The translations under genes were made by a program, and so were the position numbers. A stretch of DNA of 60,633 nt from Marinigracilibium pacificum (GTDB taxonomy: Bacteria; Bacteroidota; Bacteroidia; Cytophagales; Cyclobacteriaceae), in contig NZ_JABBNU010000016.1 in the NCBI RefSeq assembly GCF_012926615.1, positions 1 through 60,633 on the forward strand. The letters run 5' to 3'. Under the pieces are notes generated by a model that ran no database searches, was not told where the DNA came from, and saw only the letters and a list, made by a program, of their open reading frames with translations. This document shows, piece after piece, positions 41,495 through 51,846 of the stretch; position 1 is the stretch's first letter, and each line of letters begins with the position of its first letter.

Positions 41495-43564
41495 ATGTCC
41501 AATACACCAATTCCTGAAGAAGAATTTATTGAAGAGGTTGAATCTATAATTCTGGATAATATTTCAGATGAGCAATTTGGAGTTTCTGAATTGGCGGAAG
41601 CACTGAATATGAGTCGATCTAATTTGTTGAGGAAGATTAAAAAATGCACTAATCTTTCAGCGAGTCAATTTATTCGTCAGGTGCGATTAAATGAGGGGAT
41701 GAAATTGTTAAAACAATCCTCGTTGACAGTCTCCGAAGTGTCATATAATGTTGGTTTTGGCAGTACTTCTTATTTTATAAAGTGCTTTCGGGAACATTTT
41801 GGTTATGTACCTGGTGAAGCCAGAAAGGAAATTGCAGATTCAACAGTTGTTGATTCAATTGAAGAGCCTGATTCGAAACTTAATAAATCATATTTGTGGG
41901 TAGGATTAATTTCCTTGCTTGCCGTTATTCTGGTTCTTGGATATGTGTTTATTGATAAGTCAGTTATTGGTGATGAAACCGATATCGAAAAGTCTATTGC
42001 TGTATTGCCATTCAAAAATGAAAGTAGTGATTCGTCAAATCTCTATTTTGTCAATGGGCTAATGGAATCGACACTCAGTAACCTTCAGAAAGTTGGCGAT
42101 TTAAGAGTGGTTAGTCGTACCTCTGTAGAACAATTCAGAAACTCTAGTACCTCTATTCCTGAAATAGCAGATGAGCTAAATGTTAATTATGTTCTGGAAG
42201 GTAGCGGGCAAAAGGTAAATGACAGAGTTCTTCTTAATATTAAATTGATTAATGCATCTAATGATCAGCCGATTTGGACGCAGCAATACAATCGAAAGGT
42301 GGTTGATATATTTACACTTCAAAATGAAATTGCCAGAGAAATAACTGATGCAATCAAAGTTATAGTAAGACCTAATGAGCTTGAGCAAATTCAAAAGAAG
42401 CCAACAGAAAATCTTGTAGCTTATGATTATTATCTTCAGGCATTAGAACCATATCATACAAGAACCAGGGAAGGACTGGAAACTGCAATTCCATTATTTA
42501 AAAAAGCTGTTGAAAACGACCCACAATTTGCATTGGCATACGCTGATCTGGCCATTTCTTATTTCTTCCTTGATGTATATCAAGCAGATAAGAAGTACAA
42601 AGAGGTTATAAATAATTATGCAGACAAGGCATTACTCTATGATTCCAAATTAGCAGAAAGTCTGATTGCAAAGGCATTGTATTATATGAATAATAAAGAA
42701 TACAGGTTGGCATTACCACATATGGAAAAGGCACTTGAATACAATCCAAATTCAGCCGTTGTGGTGCAAATGCTTTCTGATTATTATGCCCGAATTGTTC
42801 CAAATACAGCTAAATATCTGGAATATGCTTTGAAAGGCATACAGTTAAAGGCAGGGGCAAATGACTCTTTAACAATGAGTTATACTTATTTACATCTTAG
42901 CAATGCATTAATTCAATCAGGCTTTGTTGATGAATCTATAAAGTATATTGATAAGTCATTGGCCTATGATCCGAATAATTATTATTCGCCTTATGTAAAA
43001 CCACTGATCTTATTTGCGAAGCATCATGATCTTCAGCAAACTCAGCGCGATCTGGGTGCTATTTGGCGAAGGGATACTACCCGGTTAGATATTCTTCAGG
43101 AGTACGCTAAGATGTTTTATTTCCAGCAAAAGTATGATAGTGCCTATTACTACTATCAAAAATTTGTCACAGCCAGAGAAGTAAATGGGCTTGAAATCTA
43201 TACCCATGATGATATAAAAGTTGGTTGGGTATATGAAAAGATGGGAAACAAAGAGAAAGCTGAGGAGCTTTATTCTTCGTATGAAAAGTATTGTGAAAAT
43301 GATAAGTCTATTTACAAAAGTGCAAGCTTAGCTGTTAATTATACTCGGAAAGGAAAATATGATGAAGCAATTGAGCAGCTAAAAGTTTTTTCAAATCAGG
43401 AGAACTACCAATACTGGATCATCCTGTTTTTCGAACTTGATCCGATTATTCAACCTTTAAGAAGCCATCCTGAATATAAAAAGGTTGTAAAAAAGATAAA
43501 TGATACCTTCTGGAAAGATCATGAGAAGTTGAAAGAGACATTGTTAAAAAAAGATTTGATTTAA
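41495..43564 (+). CDS. AraC-type regulator fused to a TM helix and TPR domain
   Basis: This 689-residue protein starts at ATG 41495 (MSNTPIPEEEF); an upstream in-frame GTG at 41447 looks less likely. The N-terminal AraC helix-turn-helix pair (about residues 25-112, FGVSELAEALNMSRSNLLRK and EVSYNVGFGSTSYFIKCF) is followed by one membrane helix (about 133-153). Then come a TolB-like segment (SIAVLPFKNESSDSSNLYFV) and at least six TPRs to the end. The layout places the DNA-binding domain in the cytoplasm and the TPR part in the periplasm. It would be a one-component transmembrane sensor. Confidence 0.85.
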   Translation: MSNTPIPEEEFIEEVESIILDNISDEQFGVSELAEALNMSRSNLLRKIKKCTNLSASQFIRQVRLNEGMKLLKQSSLTVSEVSYNVGFGSTSYFIKCFREHFGYVPGEARKEIADSTVVDSIEEPDSKLNKSYLWVGLISLLAVILVLGYVFIDKSVIGDETDIEKSIAVLPFKNESSDSSNLYFVNGLMESTLSNLQKVGDLRVVSRTSVEQFRNSSTSIPEIADELNVNYVLEGSGQKVNDRVLLNIKLINASNDQPIWTQQYNRKVVDIFTLQNEIAREITDAIKVIVRPNELEQIQKKPTENLVAYDYYLQALEPYHTRTREGLETAIPLFKKAVENDPQFALAYADLAISYFFLDVYQADKKYKEVINNYADKALLYDSKLAESLIAKALYYMNNKEYRLALPHMEKALEYNPNSAVVVQMLSDYYARIVPNTAKYLEYALKGIQLKAGANDSLTMSYTYLHLSNALIQSGFVDESIKYIDKSLAYDPNNYYSPYVKPLILFAKHHDLQQTQRDLGAIWRRDTTRLDILQEYAKMFYFQQKYDSAYYYYQKFVTAREVNGLEIYTHDDIKVGWVYEKMGNKEKAEELYSSYEKYCENDKSIYKSASLAVNYTRKGKYDEAIEQLKVFSNQENYQYWIILFFELDPIIQPLRSHPEYKKVVKKINDTFWKDHEKLKETLLKKDLI

Positions 43565-43804
43565 TCAAACTGTAAGTTAATCAGGTATTGGCTTTAGAAT
43601 TGAGAAAGGATACTCGATTTTAGTAAGATCCAGAGAGAATTCGATTAAGCATACTTCACATCTCTTTTAGTTTATTGAAAACATTTTAATAGATAAAATG
43701 GCATAAATATTATATTATAGTATTATATTTGAATTATTAGGGGACGTAATAATTTTATAAATTTAAAAATAAGCTTGAAACCAAAATTTAGTATTTATCA
43801 ATAA

Positions 43805-44332
43805 ATGTCAAATATGAAAATCTCTCTATTTACTATTTCTTTTTTATTCATAAACATGTTGTGTCTGGCTCAGGATAAACAATTGTATGCCACTCAATTT
43901 AAAACTGATGGAGGTGTTATGTTGTCGACACAAAGAATTTCTGCACCAGTAAATTCTAAAGCCAGCACAATTGAATTTTTTACCAGGGAAGAAGAAAACC
44001 CTACTGCTTATTATCCTTTTGGTGATATATCACATTTGGAAGATGAATTTGAAATGTTAAACATGTTCTCTGATAATATACCTTTTAATTATGATGCAGG
44101 TTCAACTAAGTTTTATTTATGTTTTAATAAAGAAAAAACTACTGGTAATAATTATGTGCTTAAACTGGCTGATCACCCAATTGTAAAAAGTGTGGATGAG
44201 TCTGGTTCAATGTATTATTTGCCCACCACTTTTGAATCAAAGTCTGATGCTGAAAAGTTAGTGAAGACATTGAAAGAGAACTTCGATCAGGATTATTATG
44301 ATCAATTTGTTTCTTTTGGTAAGGAACAATAG
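43805..44332 (+). CDS. secreted hypothetical protein
   Basis: This 175-residue protein has a signal peptide (start could be Met1 at 43805 or Met4 at 43814; MKISLFTISFLFINMLCLAQ). The mature part is polar and beta-rich, with KQLYATQFKTDGGVMLSTQR, and ends ENFDQDYYDQFVSFGKEQ. No family is recognised. A good terminator follows, so it is probably a single-gene transcript. Confidence 0.65.
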   Translation: MSNMKISLFTISFLFINMLCLAQDKQLYATQFKTDGGVMLSTQRISAPVNSKASTIEFFTREEENPTAYYPFGDISHLEDEFEMLNMFSDNIPFNYDAGSTKFYLCFNKEKTTGNNYVLKLADHPIVKSVDESGSMYYLPTTFESKSDAEKLVKTLKENFDQDYYDQFVSFGKEQ

Positions 44333-44359
44333 TCAATAAAATATATAATTAATAATCTT

Positions 44360-44395
44360 AAAGCATGCGTTAATTATTAACCGCATGCTTTTTTT
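44360..44395 (+). terminator. rho-independent terminator
   Basis: AAGCATGCG (44361-44369) and CGCATGCTT (44382-44390) form a 9-bp stem, followed by a T-run to 44395. It lies 28 bp after the stop codon of the secreted hypothetical protein. Confidence 0.88.
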
Positions 44396-44536
44396 GTTTA
44401 TAGTTATAATCACAAATAGTTGATTTGTATATCGTGACACTAATTTTACTCCTTGATTAACTATTGTTATTCTGTTGTTACAGCTCTGTGACACTTTTCG
44501 GGTTTGTTTGTATTGTTCACAAAATCAAATACAATC

Positions 44537-45898
44537 ATGAAAACCAGTCAATTAAAACAACCCTTAATTTTGATTGTCCTTGCAGTCTTTTTTCTGTTTA
44601 GCTGTTCTAAAAATCAATTAGAAGAGTTAGATAAAACAAAAACTGCAGGTTAAAGTGAATTAGAGTCTGATGCTAATGCAAGAAAGGCTGCTGTCCACAC
44701 CACCACAATCACAGTCGAAAATGTACTTGAAGCTCAACCACTGGTCCAATCAGGATCTTTTATGGGGGCCGGATCACCACCGGTAATTTTCCCGGGTCAG
44801 GAAATATCATTTAGCTTTTATGCCGGAAGAGGTCAGTATTTAAGCTTTGCAACAATGTATGGATGGAGTAATGACTTATTCTTTGCCCCTGATAATCCAG
44901 GACTTAAGCTTTACAATGATGATGGTACACCTATTGAGGGTGATGTATCTTCATATATTAAATTGTGGGATAATGGCACCCGCGTAAACCAGGTTCCTGG
45001 GATGAATGTCATACACCCCGGAGTAGCTGAAAGTCCAATGAAAGCCATCTCTGAGGTTGATGGTACTGATGAGTATGGGAACACCTACCCTGCTGCCTCT
45101 GATATGATGAAGTTAAACCTTGAGTATAACGGAAATTCAAAATTTACACTTACAATTTATAATAACTCAGATCAAACTAGTAATGTGACTCCTTTTAGTC
45201 CTGGAGTGTGGGCAATTTCGTATGCTCCGGGTGGAAATCTGTTACTTCCTGATCCTATTTTTCAGGAATACGCCACTCAGGGCTTAACTAACATTGCCGA
45301 AGGAGGAAATATTACAGTTTTACATGAATATTTAAGCGAACATACCGGAATCTTCACTCCTCTTTCACCAATATTGGTTGTTGTTTATAAAGACAATGAA
45401 AACCCATTTTATAATGAAGGAGAATTTGATGCAGGTAATGGACTGGCGGAAATAGCTCAATTCGGGAATGCATCAATTTTAGCCGATTATCTAATGGGGA
45501 ATCCAAATGTGGAGAGTGTACATATTCTTCAGGAACCAACTACAACAGTTCTTCTGCCTCGTATAAATGGCAACCCCGGAGGAAAGGTGTCAATGGATAT
45601 TGAAGTGACTGGCGGTAATAAGCTGGCAATAGTTACAATGTATGGGTTATCCAACGATTGGTTTTTCGCAACATCTGGAAACGATGTTAATGCTCTTCGA
45701 AAAGGAGACATCTCAAGTACAATTAAGCTTTTCGATGATGGTACTGCTGTAGATGAATTTCCGGGTGCCGGCTTTTCTCAAGCTGCATTGGGTGGAACTC
45801 CGATTACTGAAAATAAAAGAATAATGGAAGTACCTAATCCCAATCAGTTTACAACCCTACCTCCTGTTTCAGAGATTATAAAAGTTACGTTGGAATAA
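44537..45898 (+). pseudogene. spondin-domain lipoprotein interrupted by an in-frame stop codon
   Basis: A lipoprotein signal (LAVFFLFSC, Cys24) starts at ATG 44537, but codon 39 is TAA (44651-44653) in an otherwise open frame to 45898. The frame beyond the stop encodes two Spondin_N-like domains: ITVENVLEAQPLVQSGSFMG, YLSFATMYGWSNDLFFAPDN, and a second set with LAIVTMYGLSNDWFFATSGN and ISSTIKLFDDGTAVDEFPG. Spondin domains are usually surface proteins. Either this is a recently inactivated gene, or the stop is suppressed, or a sequencing error is present. The frame from ATG 44762 alone would lack any export signal. Confidence 0.75.
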
Positions 45899-45934
45899 GT
45901 GTTAAATCACAGGTTAGTAGTTTTATAGTTATTA

Positions 45935-45966
45935 GAAAACCATCCCGGAAATTAAGGATGGTTTTC
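45935..45966 (+). terminator. rho-independent terminator
   Basis: GAAAACCATCC (45935-45945) and GGATGGTTTTC (45956-45966) form an 11-bp stem around a 10-nt loop, 36 bp after the spondin gene. The T-rich arm helps termination. Confidence 0.82.
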
Positions 45967-46105
45967 CTCATTAATAATGACTTCCTTCCTCAAAATTTGT
46001 TGAAGATCAGGATTTACTTTGTTTTGACAGATAAAACGAATATTTTGAATGCAATCAGAATTCACTTAGCAACTATGTTAAATTAAAGCTCAATCTATAT
46101 AAATA

Positions 46106-47077
46106 ATGAAAGCAGCAGTAACCACAAGTAGTGGAAACCCGGATGTGATTCAAATCAAGGAAGTACCTATACCAGAGGTAATACCAGATTGGGTCCTGGT
46201 ACGTATAAAGGCATTTGGATTAAACAGATCTGAATTATTTACCCGAAGAGGTGATTCTCCAGGTGTTATTTTTCCACGGATACAGGGTATCGAATGTGTG
46301 GGCGTGGTTGAAGAAGATCCTTCAGGAACATTTCAAAAAGGTCAACAGGTTGCAGCAATTATGGGCGGTATGGGAAGATTTTTTGATGGTGGTTATGCAG
46401 AATATGCGCTGGTGCCATTAGAAATTGTTTTTCCATTCGAAAGTAAATTGCCCTGGGAAACTCTGGGAGCCATTCCGGAGATGTTTCAAACCGTATCCGG
46501 GTCTCTCAATCAGGCATTAGAGATTAGTTCAGGGGAAACTTTGTTGATTCGTGGTGGTACATCATCAATTGGGATGCTTGCTTGTCAATTAGCAAAAACA
46601 AAAGGCTTGAAGGTTATATCTACAACCAGAAATATAGACAAAAAGCAAGCATTGATTGATAATGGTGCTGATCATGTTGTGATTGATGAAGGGCAAATAG
46701 AAGAAAAGATAAAAGAAATATACCCTGAAGGAGTAAATAAGGTACTGGAGTTAATTGGAACTCAAACATTAAAGGACTCCCTTAAATGTGCTGCCCCAAA
46801 GGGGATTGTTTGCATGACAGGTATACTTGGGAATGAATGGACTATGAAGGAATTTACTCCAATGGGTGATATTCCTTCATTAGTCAGGCTTACTGCCTAC
46901 ATGGGTGAATCAAGTAATCTTTCAAAAGATCATTTACAAGAGTTTATTAATGAGGTTGAAAAGGGATCAATCAAGCTTAATATTGACAAGGTATTTAAAC
47001 TTGATGAAGTTGCGGAAGCTCATCAATACATGGAAGACAACAAGGCTAAAGGTAAGGTAGTAGTGGTGATTGATTGA
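46106..47077 (+). CDS. MDR-superfamily quinone oxidoreductase-type enzyme
   Basis: This 323-residue medium-chain dehydrogenase/reductase has an N-terminal GroES-like domain (VLVRIKAFGLNRSELFTRRG) and a Rossmann NAD(P)-binding part (TLLIRGGTSSIGMLACQLAK). The family's final segment is DEVAEAHQYMEDNKAKGKVV. The zinc-binding Cys and His residues of alcohol dehydrogenases are absent, so it belongs with the NADPH:quinone reductase-like, zinc-free members. The substrate is unknown. It is a single gene with terminators on the left. Confidence 0.88.
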   Translation: MKAAVTTSSGNPDVIQIKEVPIPEVIPDWVLVRIKAFGLNRSELFTRRGDSPGVIFPRIQGIECVGVVEEDPSGTFQKGQQVAAIMGGMGRFFDGGYAEYALVPLEIVFPFESKLPWETLGAIPEMFQTVSGSLNQALEISSGETLLIRGGTSSIGMLACQLAKTKGLKVISTTRNIDKKQALIDNGADHVVIDEGQIEEKIKEIYPEGVNKVLELIGTQTLKDSLKCAAPKGIVCMTGILGNEWTMKEFTPMGDIPSLVRLTAYMGESSNLSKDHLQEFINEVEKGSIKLNIDKVFKLDEVAEAHQYMEDNKAKGKVVVVID

Positions 47078-47162
47078 CAATAATGCACGCTAATAGTTGA
47101 AAATGCAATTCGTCAGTGGAGGATCAATTAATATATAACAATTAAACAAATAACCATAAGTA

Positions 47163-47612
47163 ATGATTTTTTTGAAGAGAATTGGCATTTTTTTAATCTT
47201 AATAATTTCGATTCAGGTGCTTACATTTTATACTATTGCAGATAAATATTTGGTAAATGAATTAGGCAAGTACCATGAAAGCTATGTTTTGAACTATAAG
47301 GGTAATGAGTTTGAAAATATCGGAATTATAACAGAATTCGAATTATCCAAAGAACAATTTGAGGAATCATTCCATGTCTTCAAATTAATGAATTTGAGGT
47401 TTTGTACTTCTATCAATGATTGTAATGAACTATATAAAACTGACACCTTCTTCTTTTATATTTTTGATGTAAAATCAAGAAATCCATTTGGTGTAAACAT
47501 AATTTCAGAGAGCGAGATGGCAAAATTTTATGGGGCTAATTGGGAGTCAAAGTATATTTGGGTGATCTGTAAGTGGGTTTTATTAGAGAAAGAAAATACA
47601 GGTATATCCTGA
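47163..47612 (+). CDS. hypothetical protein with N-terminal membrane anchor
   Basis: This 149-residue protein has one hydrophobic N-terminal segment (GIFLILIISIQVLTFYTIAD), which could be a signal anchor. An acidic domain of unknown family follows (FENIGIITEFELSKEQFEES and LRFCTSINDCNELYKTDTFF). Two Cys residues could pair. A family B repeat follows it. Its neighbours do not suggest a role. Confidence 0.55.
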   Translation: MIFLKRIGIFLILIISIQVLTFYTIADKYLVNELGKYHESYVLNYKGNEFENIGIITEFELSKEQFEESFHVFKLMNLRFCTSINDCNELYKTDTFFFYIFDVKSRNPFGVNIISESEMAKFYGANWESKYIWVICKWVLLEKENTGIS

Positions 47613-47630
47613 AAACACCCCAGGTGTGCG

Positions 47631-47720
47631 TTGCGCAGCAAAACGCGTGACTAACCTTTTAACTGTCTATTTATTTTAGATTGATACATTTGGTTGCTAA
47701 GCACGCGTTAGCCAGTCAGT
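47631..47720. repeat. family B repeat, copy 1
   Basis: GCAGCAAAACGCGTGACTAA (47635-47654), then CCTTTTAACTGTC and TTATTTTAG, recurs near 54166 and 55273. AACGCGTG (47642-47649) faces CACGCGTT (47702-47709), an 8-bp inverted repeat. The closing GTTAGCC could be a degenerate attC-like core, but no cassette pair is visible. Confidence 0.65.
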
Positions 47721-47731
47721 TTTTATTTATT

Positions 47732-48358
47732 TTAACCAATCTCCAAAACCCCATTAGTTATACACTTTACCACTAACTCTGTGGTATTGCTACATTCAAG
47801 TTTATGTAGCATGTTTTTACGATGTGTTCTAATAGTATTAAATGAAATGTGTAATTCAGTTGCAATCTCTTCTGCATTCAAACCCTTTGCTAATAGATTG
47901 ACAATCTCTATTTCTCTGGGGGTAAGGCTGAATTCCTGGTCACCACTACCCTGTCGTGCATGTCTTCTGCCATTATAATTTATTAGTGCAAGATTTAATG
48001 TACTAAATAGCTGATCTCCATTAAATGGTTTAATCAGGTAGGCATAAGGACGTGTACTTTCAGCTCTTTTAATCGTAGATAAATCGTTATAGGCTGTCAG
48101 GTATATTACCGGAGTAGAACTATCAACTGAAGATTCAACAAAATCGATACCGTCTGATTCTGAATTTAGATTAATATCACAGACAACCACATCCATTTTA
48201 TTATTACTATACAGATCTATCGCTTTTTCGACACTTGTTGCTATAAAGGCATGGAATCCATTTTTTTGAATATGTAATTTAAGGCTGTTAGCAATAACAA
48301 CTTCATCTTCCAGAATCAATACATTTTTTATTTCGGTGGTATTTGAATTATTCTTCAT
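47732..48358 (-). CDS. response regulator (NarL/FixJ type)
   Basis: This 208-residue protein has a receiver domain with the acidic pair E17/D18, phospho-acceptor Asp61 (VVVCDINLN), Thr in IYLTAYND and Lys in YLIKPF. A C-terminal LuxR helix-turn-helix follows (FSLTPREIEIVNLLAKGLNA and ELHISFNTIRTHRKNMLHKL). It lies 18 bp downstream of the propeller kinase gene on the same strand, so the two form a two-component operon. The kinase lacks its own receiver, which fits this partner. Confidence 0.92.
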   Translation of the reverse strand: MKNNSNTTEIKNVLILEDEVVIANSLKLHIQKNGFHAFIATSVEKAIDLYSNNKMDVVVCDINLNSESDGIDFVESSVDSSTPVIYLTAYNDLSTIKRAESTRPYAYLIKPFNGDQLFSTLNLALINYNGRRHARQGSGDQEFSLTPREIEIVNLLAKGLNAEEIATELHISFNTIRTHRKNMLHKLECSNTTELVVKCITNGVLEIG

Positions 48359-48376
48359 GATTAAAAAATGGTATAT

Positions 48377-51300
48377 TTAATTATCCCTTCCGGATGATAT
48401 TTTATCACTAATATTTCTGTAGTCAGTATCTATCAATTTGGATTTATCAAACTCAAATTTAAAAGTTGAACCCTTCTCAGATACTATTGATAAAACTCCG
48501 CCAAGCTCTTCTGTCATGGCATTAATAAGCTGTAGCCCCATACTTGATGTATCATTAACCTCTGTTTCGGAAAATCCGATTCCATTATCGTGATAAAGGA
48601 TATGTATTTTATAATCAGATTCTTTCACTTCAATATTGATAAGCTTTATTTCTTTAGAATTTGATATTGGAAAAGCATGCTTTATTGAATTTGTTATTAG
48701 TTCGTTGAGAATCAAGCCCAGATAGGTTAGTTTTTTTGAGTTGATTAGAATCGATGGACTGGCAGTATTTACAATTATATCTGAACCTGAAAAGTTTGCA
48801 ATGTCAAGGGTTAACTTTTCTATAAAAAGATCTATACTGATTTCATCGTTAGCTATTTCAGTTGGGTTAAGCAGGTCATGTATTTTTGAAACTGTGAATA
48901 TCCTGGTTTGTAATTGCTTTAATTTGACTTCCTGGCTTATGTTTCTATCATCAAAATTTTGAAAGTCAATTAGACTGGTAATTAACTGCAGGTTGTTTTT
49001 GACACGGTGATTTAATTCCCTCATCAAAAATGAAATGTTCTCCTTTTGCTTTTTGGTTAATTCTAAGGAATCCTTTAATACTTCATTGATCCTGGTTAAT
49101 TCTTTAGTTCTTTCTTCTACCATCTTAGAAAGCTTCAGATTCATACTTTTTTGCTGTCTGTCTCTGATAAGGAAAATGGTTGTGATAAGAAGGATGCCAA
49201 AAATTATAATTGATATTTTAAACCAGGTTGTAGCATACCATGGTGATCTGATTGTTATTAATACTTCCGTTTCATCTCCCCAAATAAGATCATTATTACT
49301 TCCTCTTACCTTAAAAACATAGGTGCCCGGGTCAAGATTAGTGTAGGTTGTTGATCGCTCGCTGGTAATAGGCCGCCAGTCAGTGTCAAAGCCTTCCAGC
49401 ATAAACTGATAATGATTTTTTTCAGGATATAAATAGCTCAGATTGACATAATTAAAGGTAATTACATTTTGATTATGTTGAAATTCGAGCTGTTTAGTAT
49501 GAGGAGAATAATTATCAATTGCCTTTCCGAAAAGCTCAATTTCTTCAATGATTATTTTCCCCGGATTTTCATTTATAAATATCTTCTCAGGATTGAAGGC
49601 GTTAAAACCATTCATTCCTCCAAAATACAATCGACCTGATTCAGACTTAAAGGCTGCCTTTCCATTAAATTCATTGTTCTGAAGTCCGTCAGCCTCAGTA
49701 TAATTTTTAAAAGTTCGGGTCTCCTGATTAAATACTGATAATCCATAATTTGTACTAACCCAGATATTATCATGAATGTCTGATTCAACACCGTATATAA
49801 AGTCATTAGGTAATCCCTCTTGTTCGTAATAATGCGTTATGATTCCAGTTTCTTTATCAAGCCTGTTGAGTCCTTTGCCAGTGCCAATCCAGATATTGTG
49901 ATTACTATCCTCAGTAATGTCAAAAACTCGCTCGTTTGTTAGGGAGTCGTAATAATATTGATTATCTCCGGATATTTGATATAATCCATTATCACTGGCC
50001 AGCCAGATATCTCCGGAAGAATCGATAAAACTATTCCTCGAGCGTATCAAGGATTCACCTTTTATAGAAATTTTTTGTGTTGAGTTGGTATTGACGTTCA
50101 ATGAATAAATCCCTTCTGACCAGGTATGTACCCAAATAGAATCTGTAGTAATGGGTGTGATATGAATTACGTCTTTATCTTTAACATCTAAAGGTACATG
50201 CCTGAAAGTATCATTCTTTCTATCGTATCGTACCAGGCCTTCACCAAATCCACCAGCCCACAATGTCCCGTTAAGGCCTTTAACTATAGTGTATTCCAGG
50301 TTATTTGTGAGATATAGTTTGTATTCATCCTCATTTTCCAGATATCGTACAAAGCCGAATTCTGTAGCCATCCACAAGGTGTCGCCCTCTTTTTCGAAGT
50401 TGAACATACTTATGAAGTCCTTCTTAGGAGCATTTTCAACTATTATTCTGTTTGGGATAAATTTCTTTTGATTAGGATGATAATAAAATACACCTCTTCC
50501 CTCTGTACCCAGCCATCTGCCACCTTGTTTATCTATTGCAAAGCTTAAAATTGTCGACTGGACCGGCTTATCATTTTGGTTAGTGAAAACTATTTCTTTA
50601 AAAGTATTGTCTTCAGAAAGCAGGAAGTTTCTATTGATCCCACCAATAAAAATATTCTCTTCATCCCATTTGAATATATTTCTGATTACGTTTAACCCAT
50701 GAGGAGCATTGATTTTTTCAGTGATTTTGGTACCTGTTTTATGCTTGTACAATCCAGAATTTGTACCGATAAGAAAGTAGCCATTTCCTATATCATAAAA
50801 TGAGTTAACCTCGAGCTTATTAAATAAAAAGGGTTCTATTTCTTTAGTAGAGATATCAAAAATATAAGTACCATTATAATTTGTACCTATCAGTATTTTA
50901 TTGTTATACCTGATAGTATTAGTGACATATTCGTTGTCAGTTTTACCAGTGATTTTAATAACGGTACATTTTAATGTTAACCGATCGATAAGAATACAAT
51001 TGTCTATCGACCCTGCTAATAAGTATCTTCCATCAACCGGAGTAATATTATAGGTAAATTTTGTTCCCGGGGATTCATTAATATTGATACTGTCTTCTAA
51101 ATTAATGAATCTATTTTCTTTTAATAAAAAGGCACTTACCGAATGAGTATTTGTAGCCAGCCACAAGGTGTCATTTGAGTGATACATTCCTCTGATATGA
51201 TCATCTCTTAATGAATTTGATTGAGAGCCGGCTTTAAAAACCTTTATTTGATAACCGTTATACCTGTTTAGGCCATTTTCAGTACCAATCCATAAGTACC

Positions 51301-51514
51301 CGAGATTATCAAATTCTAAAGAAAGGGCATTAAGCTGTGAAAGACCTTTTTCCTGTGCAATGTTAACTACCTTAATAGTATCAGCATTTGAATTTGGGTA
51401 AATTGAATTACTGCATGTGAGGAATATAATTATGCAAATTGATAATATTCTTGATATTGGGTTTCTATCAACCTTTTGATAATAAAAGTACTTTTCGGGT
51501 ATTATTTTTCTCAT
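48377..51514 (-). CDS. propeller-type sensor histidine kinase (HisKA_2)
   Basis: This 1045-residue kinase has a signal or anchor region. Two-component-regulator propeller repeats follow to about residue 690 (GYLWIGTENGLNRYNGYQIK, GDIWLASDNGLYQ, HNIWIGTGKGLNRLDKETG). Then come a Y_Y_Y domain (YQFMLEGFDTDWRPI), a membrane helix (about 764-783), a coiled coil, and a HisKA_2 dimerisation domain with His836 (ELNHRVKNNLQL). The HATPase has LGLILNELITNSIKHAF and DNGIGFSE. In Bacteroidota the extracellular propeller senses ligands. It differs from hybrid systems because no receiver or AraC domain is fused; the response regulator is separate. Confidence 0.92.
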   Translation of the reverse strand: MRKIIPEKYFYYQKVDRNPISRILSICIIIFLTCSNSIYPNSNADTIKVVNIAQEKGLSQLNALSLEFDNLGYLWIGTENGLNRYNGYQIKVFKAGSQSNSLRDDHIRGMYHSNDTLWLATNTHSVSAFLLKENRFINLEDSININESPGTKFTYNITPVDGRYLLAGSIDNCILIDRLTLKCTVIKITGKTDNEYVTNTIRYNNKILIGTNYNGTYIFDISTKEIEPFLFNKLEVNSFYDIGNGYFLIGTNSGLYKHKTGTKITEKINAPHGLNVIRNIFKWDEENIFIGGINRNFLLSEDNTFKEIVFTNQNDKPVQSTILSFAIDKQGGRWLGTEGRGVFYYHPNQKKFIPNRIIVENAPKKDFISMFNFEKEGDTLWMATEFGFVRYLENEDEYKLYLTNNLEYTIVKGLNGTLWAGGFGEGLVRYDRKNDTFRHVPLDVKDKDVIHITPITTDSIWVHTWSEGIYSLNVNTNSTQKISIKGESLIRSRNSFIDSSGDIWLASDNGLYQISGDNQYYYDSLTNERVFDITEDSNHNIWIGTGKGLNRLDKETGIITHYYEQEGLPNDFIYGVESDIHDNIWVSTNYGLSVFNQETRTFKNYTEADGLQNNEFNGKAAFKSESGRLYFGGMNGFNAFNPEKIFINENPGKIIIEEIELFGKAIDNYSPHTKQLEFQHNQNVITFNYVNLSYLYPEKNHYQFMLEGFDTDWRPITSERSTTYTNLDPGTYVFKVRGSNNDLIWGDETEVLITIRSPWYATTWFKISIIIFGILLITTIFLIRDRQQKSMNLKLSKMVEERTKELTRINEVLKDSLELTKKQKENISFLMRELNHRVKNNLQLITSLIDFQNFDDRNISQEVKLKQLQTRIFTVSKIHDLLNPTEIANDEISIDLFIEKLTLDIANFSGSDIIVNTASPSILINSKKLTYLGLILNELITNSIKHAFPISNSKEIKLINIEVKESDYKIHILYHDNGIGFSETEVNDTSSMGLQLINAMTEELGGVLSIVSEKGSTFKFEFDKSKLIDTDYRNISDKISSGRDN

Positions 51515-51846
51515 AAACCTAACCGGTAGGAGTCAATTTCAAAAATGCATTGTCGGTTAAAAAAAGTATTAATAGCGGTTGAGACTTCAAATAAGCATCT
51601 TTTAATTTCAATTCCAAATATTTATTAGATTATGGCAAGAAAAAATACGCTTTTTGTGGTATTGACTTTGGCCCTATACAGTTTCTACTTTTGTAATAAG
51701 ATTTTTTAATCAACCACCAGCTTGAAATAAGAGGAATACTACGATTGATAATTGAATACATGTTAAGCTAATAATCGATAGTAATATGGATAGTGACTGA
51801 TCTTAAATATTTGAGTCAGAAACTGGAATTTTTTATTTAAGAAATT
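51515..51846. promoter_or_regulatory. divergent promoter region of kinase and 735-residue protein
   Basis: This 332-bp gap lies between divergent starts. No reading frame, repeat family or exact TAnnTTTG box was identified. Both genes' promoters must lie here by orientation. Confidence 0.4.
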
